From IMG/VR virus record IMGVR_UViG_3300027413_000028, positions 1 through 28,484 of that record: a DNA stretch of 28,484 bases. The stretch is one strand, 5' to 3'. This document shows positions 13,116 through 20,696 of the stretch, piece by piece; the stretch's first letter is position 1, and every line of letters begins with the position of its first letter. Source of the stretch: a virus. A program made the translations under genes and the position numbers. A model generated the notes under the pieces. That model did not search any database. It saw only the letters and a program-made list of their open reading frames with translations, and had not been told where the DNA came from.

Positions 13116-14675
13116 GTGGTGTATAGTGATCAAAACCAGACAGTAGCTAGTCGCTATGCCCATCTTATGGTCTCAAGAGAGAGTTATTTAAGACGGGCGC
13201 GTGACGCCTCAAAACTTACAATTCCCTCACTCATCCCACCAGAGGGACACAGTGAAAGTACAATCTACGAAACTCCCTACCAAGCGGTAGGTGCAAGAGG
13301 TGTAAATAATTTAGCCTCAAAACTACTCATGGCTCTGCTTCCACCCAATGCCCCCTTTTTCAGATTAACAATAGATGACTTTGACATCTTAGAGGTTGCG
13401 GGTCCTGAGGCACGGGGTGCAGTAGAAGAGGCCCTTGCACGTATCGAAAGAACAGGGATGGGTGAGATTGAACATCTTGCCTTACGTGTCCCAGCCTTTG
13501 AACTTTTAAAACATTTAATAGTTAGTGGTAATGGATTACTGTACATGCCCAAGAAGGGTGATGTTAAGTTCTTCCGCTTAGATCGTTACGTTGTGAAGCG
13601 TGACTATATGGGTAACGTGCTTGAGATTATTACAAAAGAGAGTGTCAGTCCTATGATGCTCCCCAAGCCAGCCCAAGAAATTATACAAAGTGATGGCGAT
13701 GCAGCCAAAAACATTGACCTATATACCTGTGTGAAGAAGACCGAAAAAGGTTGGGATATTCACCAAGAGGTTATGGGAGAGATTATTGAGGGTACAACAG
13801 GATCGTACCCAAAAGACAAAAACCCATTTATACCACTGCGCCTAAACCGTATTGACGGTGAAGATTATGGGCGTGGTTTTGTAGAGGAATACATTGGTGA
13901 CCTAAAGAGCTTAGAGGCTCTTACACAGGCCATCGTTGAAGGCTCTGCCGCCTCTGCAAAAGTCCTATTTATGGTAGCACCCAATGGTACAACTAAGGCC
14001 CGTGTCTTAGCTGAAAGCCCTAACGGTGCTATTGTACAAGGCAACGCTCAAGATGTGTCTACCCTACAGGTCAACAAGTTTAACGACTTTAGGGTTGCCC
14101 TAGAAACCTCAGGCCAGATAACAGAACGCCTGTCGTTTGCCTTCCTATTGAATAGCTCAGTCCAAAGAAATGCGGAGAGGGTTACAGCGGAAGAAGTCAG
14201 GTTTATGGCACAGGAATTAGAAAGCGCATTAGGCGGCGTCTATTCCATCTTGAGCCAAGAGTTCCAACTCCCCCTTGTTAAGTTACTCCTCAATCGCCTT
14301 GAGGCCTCTGGTAAAATGCCAAAGATGCCCAAGGATAGTATTAAGCCAAAGATTGTCACAGGCATTGAAGCCCTCGGACGTGGACAGGACCTTAACAAAC
14401 TAGCTCAGATGTTGTCATACCTTCAGCCATTAGGCCCAGAGGTTCTACAGCAGTACATGAACATTGGTGACTACATTGACCGCCTAGCGGCTTCATTGGG
14501 CATCGATACGGGCGGTCTCATAAAGACTGAGGAACAAATGGCTCAAGGCCAACAGCAACAACAAGATATGATGCAACAACAAACAATGGCTAAGATGGCT
14601 GAGAGGGCTGCACCCCAACTCGCTAAGAGTATGGCAGAGCAACCCCAAGCAGAACAGCCTCAACAACAACAATAG
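13116..14675 (+). CDS. Portal (head-tail connector) protein, gp8-like
   Basis: Forms the dodecameric ring through which DNA is packaged and ejected. The 519-aa product (T7: 536) has family segments RDASKLTIPSLIPPEG, YQAVGARGVNNLASKLLMALLPP and FFRLTID in the first 95 residues and a central conserved wing (FVEEYIGDLKSLEALTQAI, TSGQITERLSFAFLLNSSVQ, ERVTAEEVRFMAQELE). The C-terminus is a Gln-rich low-complexity tail from about residue 475. Start: tandem GTG codons at 13116 and 13119; AAGGGG at 13106-13111 is better spaced (seven bases) for the second, so the true protein may be one residue shorter. Confidence 0.96.
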   Translation: MVYSDQNQTVASRYAHLMVSRESYLRRARDASKLTIPSLIPPEGHSESTIYETPYQAVGARGVNNLASKLLMALLPPNAPFFRLTIDDFDILEVAGPEARGAVEEALARIERTGMGEIEHLALRVPAFELLKHLIVSGNGLLYMPKKGDVKFFRLDRYVVKRDYMGNVLEIITKESVSPMMLPKPAQEIIQSDGDAAKNIDLYTCVKKTEKGWDIHQEVMGEIIEGTTGSYPKDKNPFIPLRLNRIDGEDYGRGFVEEYIGDLKSLEALTQAIVEGSAASAKVLFMVAPNGTTKARVLAESPNGAIVQGNAQDVSTLQVNKFNDFRVALETSGQITERLSFAFLLNSSVQRNAERVTAEEVRFMAQELESALGGVYSILSQEFQLPLVKLLLNRLEASGKMPKMPKDSIKPKIVTGIEALGRGQDLNKLAQMLSYLQPLGPEVLQQYMNIGDYIDRLAASLGIDTGGLIKTEEQMAQGQQQQQDMMQQQTMAKMAERAAPQLAKSMAEQPQAEQPQQQQ

Positions 14676-14685
14676 ACAGTGGTAA

Positions 14686-15441
14686 ATGGCTGAAACTTTA
14701 AACACATTCCAACCCCAACCAGCAGAGAACCAAGATCATGTAAATGAGATGGTTCGTAAAGCTGACAGCCTGTCGAATACAGAAACTCAGGAAGGCCGAC
14801 CAGATTGGCTTCCTGAGAAATTCAATTCGGCAGAGGATATGGCGAAAGCCTATTCACAACTAGAAAACAAAATGGCTACGCCCGATGGCGAACAATCTGA
14901 TGAGGCTCCTGAGGAGCTTGCAGAGGCACGGGATGCCGTTGAAGGCTTAGGCCTTGACTTCGATGCTATGACCTCTGAGTTCTCAGAACAAGGTGGCTTA
15001 ACAGATGATACATATCAGAAACTAGCAGATGCGGGTATCCCATCTAATGTTGTTGATGCGTTTATCGATGGTCAAATGGCTGTGGCAAACAATGTACGCA
15101 ATGACGCCTTTGGTCTTGTGGGTGGTGAAGAAAACTACACCAACATGGTTCAATGGGCGGCTCAAAACTTATCGGAGCAAGCCGTTGGAGCTTATAATAA
15201 CGCTATTGATGGCAGTGATCCTAATGCTGCCAAGTTAGCCATCCAAGGTCTTCATGCCCAGTACCGTATGGAAACTGGCACTGAGCCTTCCCTGATTACA
15301 GGGCAAGCAGCTAGTACATCCTCAGGGGCCTACAACTCTGTAGCTGAACTGACAGCAGCTATGGGTGACCCAAGGTATGGGCGAGACCCCGCATACCGTC
15401 AGCAAGTGCAAGATCGATTAGCACGAAGCTCGGTATTCTAA
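14686..15441 (+). CDS. Capsid assembly scaffolding protein, gp9-like
   Basis: Directs procapsid assembly and is lost on maturation. The 251-aa product is acidic and Ala/Glu-rich (T7 gp9: 307 aa), with RPDWLPEKFNSAEDMAKAYS near residues 39-58, the typical opening of T7-type scaffolds, and a C-terminal segment (GAYNSVAELTAAMGDPRYG...YRQQVQDRLARS) typical of the capsid-binding end. It lies between portal and capsid genes as in T7. ATG 14686 is 10 bases after the portal stop with only a weak ribosome site. Confidence 0.95.
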   Translation: MAETLNTFQPQPAENQDHVNEMVRKADSLSNTETQEGRPDWLPEKFNSAEDMAKAYSQLENKMATPDGEQSDEAPEELAEARDAVEGLGLDFDAMTSEFSEQGGLTDDTYQKLADAGIPSNVVDAFIDGQMAVANNVRNDAFGLVGGEENYTNMVQWAAQNLSEQAVGAYNNAIDGSDPNAAKLAIQGLHAQYRMETGTEPSLITGQAASTSSGAYNSVAELTAAMGDPRYGRDPAYRQQVQDRLARSSVF

Positions 15442-15454
15442 TTTATGATTTAAC

Positions 15455-15477
15455 GGTCATATCTTCTTGATATGATC
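15455..15477 (+). other. Hairpin after the scaffold gene
   Basis: GGTCATATC / GATATGATC pair over nine positions (one G-T pair) around a TTCTT loop, 14 bases after the scaffold stop. It is AT-rich and not followed by a T-run, so weak as a terminator; an RNA-processing site such as T7's RNase III hairpins is an alternative. Confidence 0.55.
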
Positions 15478-15498
15478 TACACCTCATAAAGTGGTGAG

Positions 15499-15515
15499 AG
15501 TTTACAGTGTAAACT
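15499..15515. repeat. 17-nt perfect palindrome, copy 2 (capsid leader)
   Basis: Identical to 6197-6213 (AGTTTACAGTGTAAACT). Here it is non-coding and lies about 140 bases upstream of the capsid start, where an operator or transcript hairpin would be well placed. Flanking bases extend the possible RNA stem by two weak pairs (G-T, A-T). Confidence 0.85.
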
Positions 15516-15651
15516 TTTGCCCACACTAAAAAGCTATATACATCCCACCGAATAATCTTGGCCCTCTGCGGAGGACAACCTTGGTGAACGATGTGGTGTG
15601 ACTTGCTGATTAGATTTTAAATCAACAAACACACACGAAAGTTAAAATAAA

Positions 15652-16659
15652 ATGGCATTTCCTACAGACCAAACGGTCTCACGAATTGGGCAACAGAACG
15701 CTACTGGCGATGTTCGCTCATTATTCCTTAAACTGTATGCGGGTGAAGTTCTCACAGCATTTGAAGAGCGCAATATCTTTATGCCTCTTCACCGCACACG
15801 CACGATCTCCAATGGAAAATCGGCACAATTCCCCATGACGGGAACTGCAAGTGCAAAATACCATAATCCTGGGGAATTGATCCAAGGTGATATCATCAAG
15901 AAAGGTGAGCGCACTGTAACCGTTGACGATCTCTTGATCTCAACCCAGTTCATTGCAAACATCGATGAAGCTATGACGCATTTTGATGTGCGTAGTATCT
16001 ACTCCAAAGAAGCTGGTATGGCTCTGGCAAACACGGCAGATAAAAATATCGCCAAGATCATTGCCCGTGCAGCCCTTATCAACGATGCTTCTGAGGCAGC
16101 AGCCGCTGGCTTGACTACCTTTGATGGTGAAGTGTTCACTAACAATGTAACTGTGGGCAACTCTGCCGCATCAGGTAACGATTTCGTTGCCGCTATCTAC
16201 GCAGCATTGGAAGAGTTCGACACCAAAGACATCACTGGTGACAAGATTTGTGTACTGCCACCCGCGCATTACTACAAACTGTTCGGTGCTGGTCAGGCCG
16301 TGGGTAACCTTGGTTACATGAACCGCGACATTGGTGGTACTGGTTCACAGGCAACTGCAACAGCACCAGTAATTGGTGGTATTCAGATTGTCATGTCTAA
16401 CCACATGCCAACAACCGATGAAAGCACCACTAGCCTCACACCTAATCCGCTTACTTCTACCCGCGCCAGCGCATATAAAGCTGACTTCTCGTCCCTCAAG
16501 GGCTTGATCTTCAGTGCTGAAGCAGCGGCTACAGTAAAGCTTATGGACCTCGGTGTAGAGAGCGAATATCAAATTGACCGCCAAGGTACTTTGATGGTTG
16601 CCAAGTACGCTATGGGACATAATATCCTTCGCCCAGCTTGTGCAATCGCACTCGTTTAA
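15652..16659 (+). CDS. Major capsid protein, gp10-like
   Basis: Builds the icosahedral shell. The 335-aa product (T7 gp10A: 345) contains family segments FLKLYAGEVLTAFEERNIF, RTISNGKSAQFPMTG, HNPGE, DLLISTQFIANIDEAMTHFDVR and, near the C-terminus, the AKYAMGHNILRPACAI block. It lies between scaffold and terminator, as in T7. No slippery site or extended frame for a T7-like 10B form is apparent at the stop. The ribosome site is weak (GAAAG about 10 bases before ATG), although the leader immediately upstream is A-rich, which may help initiation. Confidence 0.97.
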   Translation: MAFPTDQTVSRIGQQNATGDVRSLFLKLYAGEVLTAFEERNIFMPLHRTRTISNGKSAQFPMTGTASAKYHNPGELIQGDIIKKGERTVTVDDLLISTQFIANIDEAMTHFDVRSIYSKEAGMALANTADKNIAKIIARAALINDASEAAAAGLTTFDGEVFTNNVTVGNSAASGNDFVAAIYAALEEFDTKDITGDKICVLPPAHYYKLFGAGQAVGNLGYMNRDIGGTGSQATATAPVIGGIQIVMSNHMPTTDESTTSLTPNPLTSTRASAYKADFSSLKGLIFSAEAAATVKLMDLGVESEYQIDRQGTLMVAKYAMGHNILRPACAIALV

Positions 16660-16665
16660 TTTCTC

Positions 16666-16701
16666 AAGGGGAGCCTCTTAACAGGGGTTCCCCTTTTTTT
16701 T
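16666..16701 (+). terminator. Rho-independent terminator after the capsid gene
   Basis: A 12-bp stem (16666-16677 with 16684-16695, two G-T pairs, core AAGGGGA/TCCCCTT) closes a TTAACA loop, and a run of Ts ends at 16701. It lies right after the capsid stop, like T7 T-phi, which reduces transcription of tail genes relative to capsid. Confidence 0.93.
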
Positions 16702-16717
16702 CATTTAAGGATACAGC

Positions 16718-17302
16718 ATGACTACACCAACAACTGAATTAGAGGCTGTCAACGTAATGTTGTCCTCTATTGGTGAAGCACCTGTAAGCTCCCTGACTTC
16801 TGGTCTTATTGATGCAGAACTTGCTGAGACCATCCTAGGTAACATCAACAGGGAGGTGCAATCACAGGGTTGGAACTTCAACAGGGAGTATAACTACCCC
16901 CTAACACCCGACAGCGTAAGCCAAGAGGTTACAGTACCCACCAACACAATGCGTGTGGATGGGATGAGCAAAACAGATAAGCTTGATGTTATCCAAAGGG
17001 GTACGCGCCTTTATAACAAAGCAAATTTTACCTACGTCTTTGAGGAGATTGTAAAAGTAAACATTACATTCCTCTTAGCGTTCACAGATATTCCAGAGGT
17101 AGCTAGACGCTACATCACCCTGAGAGCAGCCCGTGTATTTCAAGACAGAACCATTGGGGCCTCAGACCTTCACACCTTCCAACAACGCGATGAGCTTGAG
17201 GCTCTTATAGAGCTAAGAGAGCTTGAGAGTGATCACGCAGATTTAAACATTTTCAATAATTATGATGTGTTCCGCACCATAGATAGACGGATTAATTCTT
17301 AA
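16718..17302 (+). CDS. Tail tubular protein A (gp11-like)
   Basis: Adaptor ring joining portal and tail nozzle. The 194-aa product (T7: 196) has the family opening ELEAVNVMLSSIGEAPVSSL and a helix-rich C-terminal portion (RRYITLRAARVFQDRTIGASDLHTF...DELEALIELRELE). Ribosome site AAGGA at 16707-16711, six bases before ATG. The stop overlaps the tubular B start as TAATG. It is the first gene after the terminator, so it relies on read-through or a promoter not identified here. Confidence 0.96.
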   Translation: MTTPTTELEAVNVMLSSIGEAPVSSLTSGLIDAELAETILGNINREVQSQGWNFNREYNYPLTPDSVSQEVTVPTNTMRVDGMSKTDKLDVIQRGTRLYNKANFTYVFEEIVKVNITFLLAFTDIPEVARRYITLRAARVFQDRTIGASDLHTFQQRDELEALIELRELESDHADLNIFNNYDVFRTIDRRINS

Positions 17303-19638
17303 TGGCATTGATCAGCGGTTCGATACCCAACCTGATTAACGGGGTATCTCAGCAGCCTAGTAGCTTACGGCTACCCACACAGGCACAGAACGTAAAGAAC
17401 GCGCTGTCTAGTGTGGTTAAAGGCTTACGAAAGCGTCCACCAACAGAGCATGTCGCTTATGTTACTGGACTTCCAACATCTAACTTTTTAACTGCCTACT
17501 TCCACACCATGCGTTTGCAAGATACCGATGGGGTCTCAAGGCCTTACTTCATGGTTGTGGGTGCTAGTGGTATCTCGGTCTACAACTCCTTAGGGGTCCA
17601 ACAGACCGTCACAGACAGCACAGGGGGCTACGGATATTTATCGGGTACAATCGACTATAGTAGCCAGATTTCAGCAACCACAGTCGCAGACTACACCTTC
17701 ATCTTGAGTAAAACAAAGAAGGTTAAGAAGGGTACAACATCAACAGGCCCCTTAAAACAAGAGGGTATGATTGTTATTAAACAGGGGGATTATAGCACTA
17801 ACTATAAGGCCTCTATTACCTACAACAGCACTACATACTCAGCTAGTTATACTACTAGAAACAGCGGTGATGTAGCACATGAAGTTGATGCTAAAACAGA
17901 TAACATTGCTAGTCAGCTAAAAACTTCCCTGAGTGGGGCTGTACCCGCTGGCTTCACCTTTGAAATAGACAATAATGTTATCTACATGACCAGATCAGAT
18001 AATGCTGAGTTTTCTATAGATGCAGGGGATAGCGCAGGGGATACACATACCAAAGCAATTAAAGGTGTTGTGGGGAGCCTAAAGGACTTACCAACTAATG
18101 GTAAAGAAGGTTTCATGGTTCGTGTTAGTGGTGACACTAGCAAAGGCCAAGACGATTACTTTGTTAAGCTACAGACCACAGATGTCGGTAGTGATACCGT
18201 CTGGAAAGAAACTGTAGGTCCAGATGTCTTAAAGGACTTCGACGCTACTACGCTTCCTCACAAGCTAGTTAGAGAGGCCAACGGCACCTTCACATTCTCA
18301 CCTGTTGATTGGATTGAGAGAAAGGCTGGGGACGATGATACAAACCCTTTTCCATCTTTCGCAAATTATGACGCAACAGCGTATCCAGATGGTCAATATA
18401 CCATCAACGATATATTCTTTTACAAAAACCGTTTGTGCTTACTTTCCGATGAAAACCTTATTTGTAGTGCTAGTGGTGATTTCTTTGCGTTCTTCAATCA
18501 GACGGTTTTAACTGTCTTAGACGATGCACCCATTGATGTTGCTGTTAGTAACAACGCAGTCAGTATTTTGAAGTATGCTGTACCATTCAATAACAGCTTA
18601 ATTCTGTTTTCGGATCTAACTCAGTTTAGGGTTACCAACACAGATATTTTCTCTGCATCGACAATCTCAGTAAACGTATCCACACAGTTTGAGGCATCCC
18701 TTAACTCTCGCCCAGCTTCCGCTGGTAAGTATGTATTCTTTCCAACCCTGAGGGGTATATGGTCTGGTGTACGTGAATACTTTGTGGAGAGCGATAACGA
18801 TACAAACGATGCCGCTGATATCACAGCCCATGTGCCTGAGTACATTAGCGGTGAAGTAAAGCAGCTAGTGGCATCCCCCAATGAGGACATCTTGATCCTA
18901 AGGTCTGGTGGGGATCGTAAAGAGTTATATGTTTATAACTACTACTGGCAGGGCAGGGAGAAGCTTCAGTCAGCTTGGTCTAGGTGGACCTTTGGTAACA
19001 ACGTACTTTTTGCAGCAATCGATAAAAGTAAGATATACCTCTTAGTGGAGAGGGCAGAAGGTGTTTCTATTGAAACCATGAACCTCTCGCAAGATGACTG
19101 CCTAGCAGATACATCAAACTTTGGTATTCATTTGGACCGTAGGTTCAAGAGAACTGCATCAACAGATACTCTGCCTTACACGGGTGGAACACCCATAGCA
19201 CAGACAGGTAATGAACTTGTTGAAGCTACAAACGTGGCAACAAACTTAGATGCTGGTACTGTTGTATATACAGGGGTGCCTTTTGACTTTGAGTATGAGT
19301 TCTCACCCATAGTTATCAAGGAAGAAGACAATCCAATTACACAGGGTAGGTTACAAATACGATCCCTAAACATTGTTTATGACGATACCTCATTCTTCCA
19401 AACCTCAATATCCCGACAAGGGCAAACAGCCTCTATTAAAACATTCAACGGGAGAGACCTTGATGGTACTGGCTCCTACATTGGGACCCTACCAATTCAG
19501 AGCGGATCACTAAAAGTACCTGTTCTGGCTGAGAGCAATAATGTTGTCATTAAGCTCATAGGTAATTCCTTCCATCCCACAAACTTTCAATCAGCCGAAT
19601 GGGAAGCAACTTTCCATCTACGCAACAAGAGAACCTAG
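17302..19638 (+). CDS. Tail tubular protein B, nozzle (gp12-like)
   Basis: Hexameric tail nozzle. The 778-aa product (T7: 794) starts with the family signature PNLINGVSQQPSSLRLPTQAQ (about 9-29) and continues as a beta-rich protein; FVYNYYWQ-type and SAWSRWTFG segments in the middle and a C-terminal portion rich in VIKEED/QGRLQIRSLNIVYDDTS agree with the family. Start overlaps tubular A. No frameshift or truncation is seen. Confidence 0.96.
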   Translation: MALISGSIPNLINGVSQQPSSLRLPTQAQNVKNALSSVVKGLRKRPPTEHVAYVTGLPTSNFLTAYFHTMRLQDTDGVSRPYFMVVGASGISVYNSLGVQQTVTDSTGGYGYLSGTIDYSSQISATTVADYTFILSKTKKVKKGTTSTGPLKQEGMIVIKQGDYSTNYKASITYNSTTYSASYTTRNSGDVAHEVDAKTDNIASQLKTSLSGAVPAGFTFEIDNNVIYMTRSDNAEFSIDAGDSAGDTHTKAIKGVVGSLKDLPTNGKEGFMVRVSGDTSKGQDDYFVKLQTTDVGSDTVWKETVGPDVLKDFDATTLPHKLVREANGTFTFSPVDWIERKAGDDDTNPFPSFANYDATAYPDGQYTINDIFFYKNRLCLLSDENLICSASGDFFAFFNQTVLTVLDDAPIDVAVSNNAVSILKYAVPFNNSLILFSDLTQFRVTNTDIFSASTISVNVSTQFEASLNSRPASAGKYVFFPTLRGIWSGVREYFVESDNDTNDAADITAHVPEYISGEVKQLVASPNEDILILRSGGDRKELYVYNYYWQGREKLQSAWSRWTFGNNVLFAAIDKSKIYLLVERAEGVSIETMNLSQDDCLADTSNFGIHLDRRFKRTASTDTLPYTGGTPIAQTGNELVEATNVATNLDAGTVVYTGVPFDFEYEFSPIVIKEEDNPITQGRLQIRSLNIVYDDTSFFQTSISRQGQTASIKTFNGRDLDGTGSYIGTLPIQSGSLKVPVLAESNNVVIKLIGNSFHPTNFQSAEWEATFHLRNKRT

Positions 19639-19639
19639 C

Positions 19640-20098
19640 GTGATTAAATTTACACCTTCTAAGCTAAAAGACTGTATAACACTGGCCCCTCAAATGAGGC
19701 ACGTAGATGTGAAAGAGATTAGGGCCTCAAGTGGTCTACCACCCTATGACGCCTTGGCCTTCTCAATAAACTTAGAGGGTATAAACGAGACCATATGGGT
19801 TAACGATAAGATTGTTGCTATGTGTGGTATCGCTGACAAAGGAACCATTGGTATCCCGTGGATGCTGGGTACTGATACCCTAAAAAGAAACGCCAAGAGC
19901 CTTCTACCTATTTCCAAGAAGTGGGTAGAGAAGCATGGTGATAAATTTGATCTGATGTTCAACTACGTTTCTGCGGAAAACCTTAGTTCAATCAGGTGGT
20001 TAAAATACCTCGGCTTTACTTTGATTAGATACATCCCAGAGCATGGGGTGGGAAGGAAACCGTTTTATGAATTTGTAAGGATAAAAGAAGATGTGTGA
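19640..20098 (+). CDS. gp13-like GNAT-fold virion-associated protein
   Basis: Resembles T7 gp13 (138 aa, DUF2833), which is required for virion morphogenesis, and shows an acetyltransferase-like layout: a substrate/strand region (LAFSINLEG, ETIWVNDKIVAMCGIADKG) and a C-terminal FNYVSAENLSSIRWLKYLGF block matching the NYV...N...IRFLK..G segment of gp13. The 152-aa product starts at GTG 19640, one base after the tubular B stop; the ribosome site is weak. True acetyltransferase activity is not implied, since phage members appear structural. It overlaps gp14 by 8 bases. Confidence 0.85.
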   Translation: MIKFTPSKLKDCITLAPQMRHVDVKEIRASSGLPPYDALAFSINLEGINETIWVNDKIVAMCGIADKGTIGIPWMLGTDTLKRNAKSLLPISKKWVEKHGDKFDLMFNYVSAENLSSIRWLKYLGFTLIRYIPEHGVGRKPFYEFVRIKEDV

Positions 20099-20678
20099 AC
20101 CAACTACTATAGCGTTGGCTACAATGGCTGTGGGTACAACACAGGCCTTGATGCAGCACAAAGCCCAGAATGACATGGCTAAACAACAAACTGCACAAAA
20201 CAATATTAACTCACAAAATGCCATTAGTTCTATGAATTTACAGAACGCTGGCATCAACATGAGATTAGAACAAGAAGCCGATAGAGCCGTAGATGATCGG
20301 CTTGAGAATGTCTTAGAAGCCGCAAGGCTTAGGTCTAAGATGGTTGCCTCTGCGGGGGACGGTGGTGTTGCTGGACAGAGTACAGACTTTGCATTGAGAG
20401 ATGTAGGTCGGACTGCAAGTAGAAACAGATCATCAATCAATAGGAACCTAGATGCCAAATTCGCACAAGGCTTCCAAGACAAGCTAGGCATTAAGGCTCA
20501 AACAGAGAGCCGCCTGAGTAGTATGCCCATTCCTCAGAAAGCAAGCTGGATGGCTACAGGCCTTCAGATCGCTGGTGCAGGATTGCAAGCAGGAAGTAAT
20601 TATCAAGCCATGACAGCGGGTGCTGGTGGTTCAACATGGCAGGACTTGGGTAACGTAGGCAAAGGCGGATACGCTTAA
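20091..20678 (+). CDS. Internal virion protein B, gp14-like
   Basis: Ejected with DNA and thought to form the outer-membrane part of the entry channel. The 195-aa product matches T7 gp14 in length (196) and layout: MC at the N-terminus, a short hydrophobic helix (TTIALATMAVGTTQAL), a long Gln/Asn/Ala-rich coiled segment (30-90), SAGDGGVAGQSTDFALRDVGR, and a Gly/Ala-rich C-terminal region. ATG 20091 is inside the gp13-like gene end with AAGG upstream. The order gp13-gp14-gp15-gp16 is kept. Confidence 0.9.
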   Translation: MCEPTTIALATMAVGTTQALMQHKAQNDMAKQQTAQNNINSQNAISSMNLQNAGINMRLEQEADRAVDDRLENVLEAARLRSKMVASAGDGGVAGQSTDFALRDVGRTASRNRSSINRNLDAKFAQGFQDKLGIKAQTESRLSSMPIPQKASWMATGLQIAGAGLQAGSNYQAMTAGAGGSTWQDLGNVGKGGYA

Positions 20679-20696
20679 TTTAAAATAGGAAATATA

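Larger units (their letters stand above)
15442..15651 (+). promoter_or_regulatory. Structured leader region upstream of the major capsid gene
   Basis: The longest non-coding stretch in the window (210 bases). It holds a 9-bp hairpin (15455-15477), the 17-nt palindrome copy 2 (15499-15515), a small hairpin CCTC-TGCG-GAGG (15563-15574) that contains a strong GGAGG ribosome site, and an imperfect 9-bp hairpin (15603-15628). No good match to the 2306 promoter is found; CACACTA at 15522-15528 is only a weak candidate core. The T7 equivalent carries the strong gene 10 promoter, so a promoter is expected here. Tiny reading frames occur at 15581-15601 and 15591-15620. Confidence 0.6.

Noticed and set aside
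15514-15531. CACACTA in the capsid leader as a phage promoter
   Set aside because: Matches only the -8 to -3 core, with no AT block upstream and no G at +1; too weak to call.
16640-16700. Capsid frameshift giving a T7-like gp10B
   Set aside because: No slippery sequence near the stop, and the terminator follows directly, leaving no room for an extension.
20000-20491. 163-codon open frame on the - strand opposite gp14
   Set aside because: It lies wholly opposite the gp13-like and gp14 coding sequence, has Leu/Ser/Cys-rich composition typical of antisense frames, and shows no family pattern.
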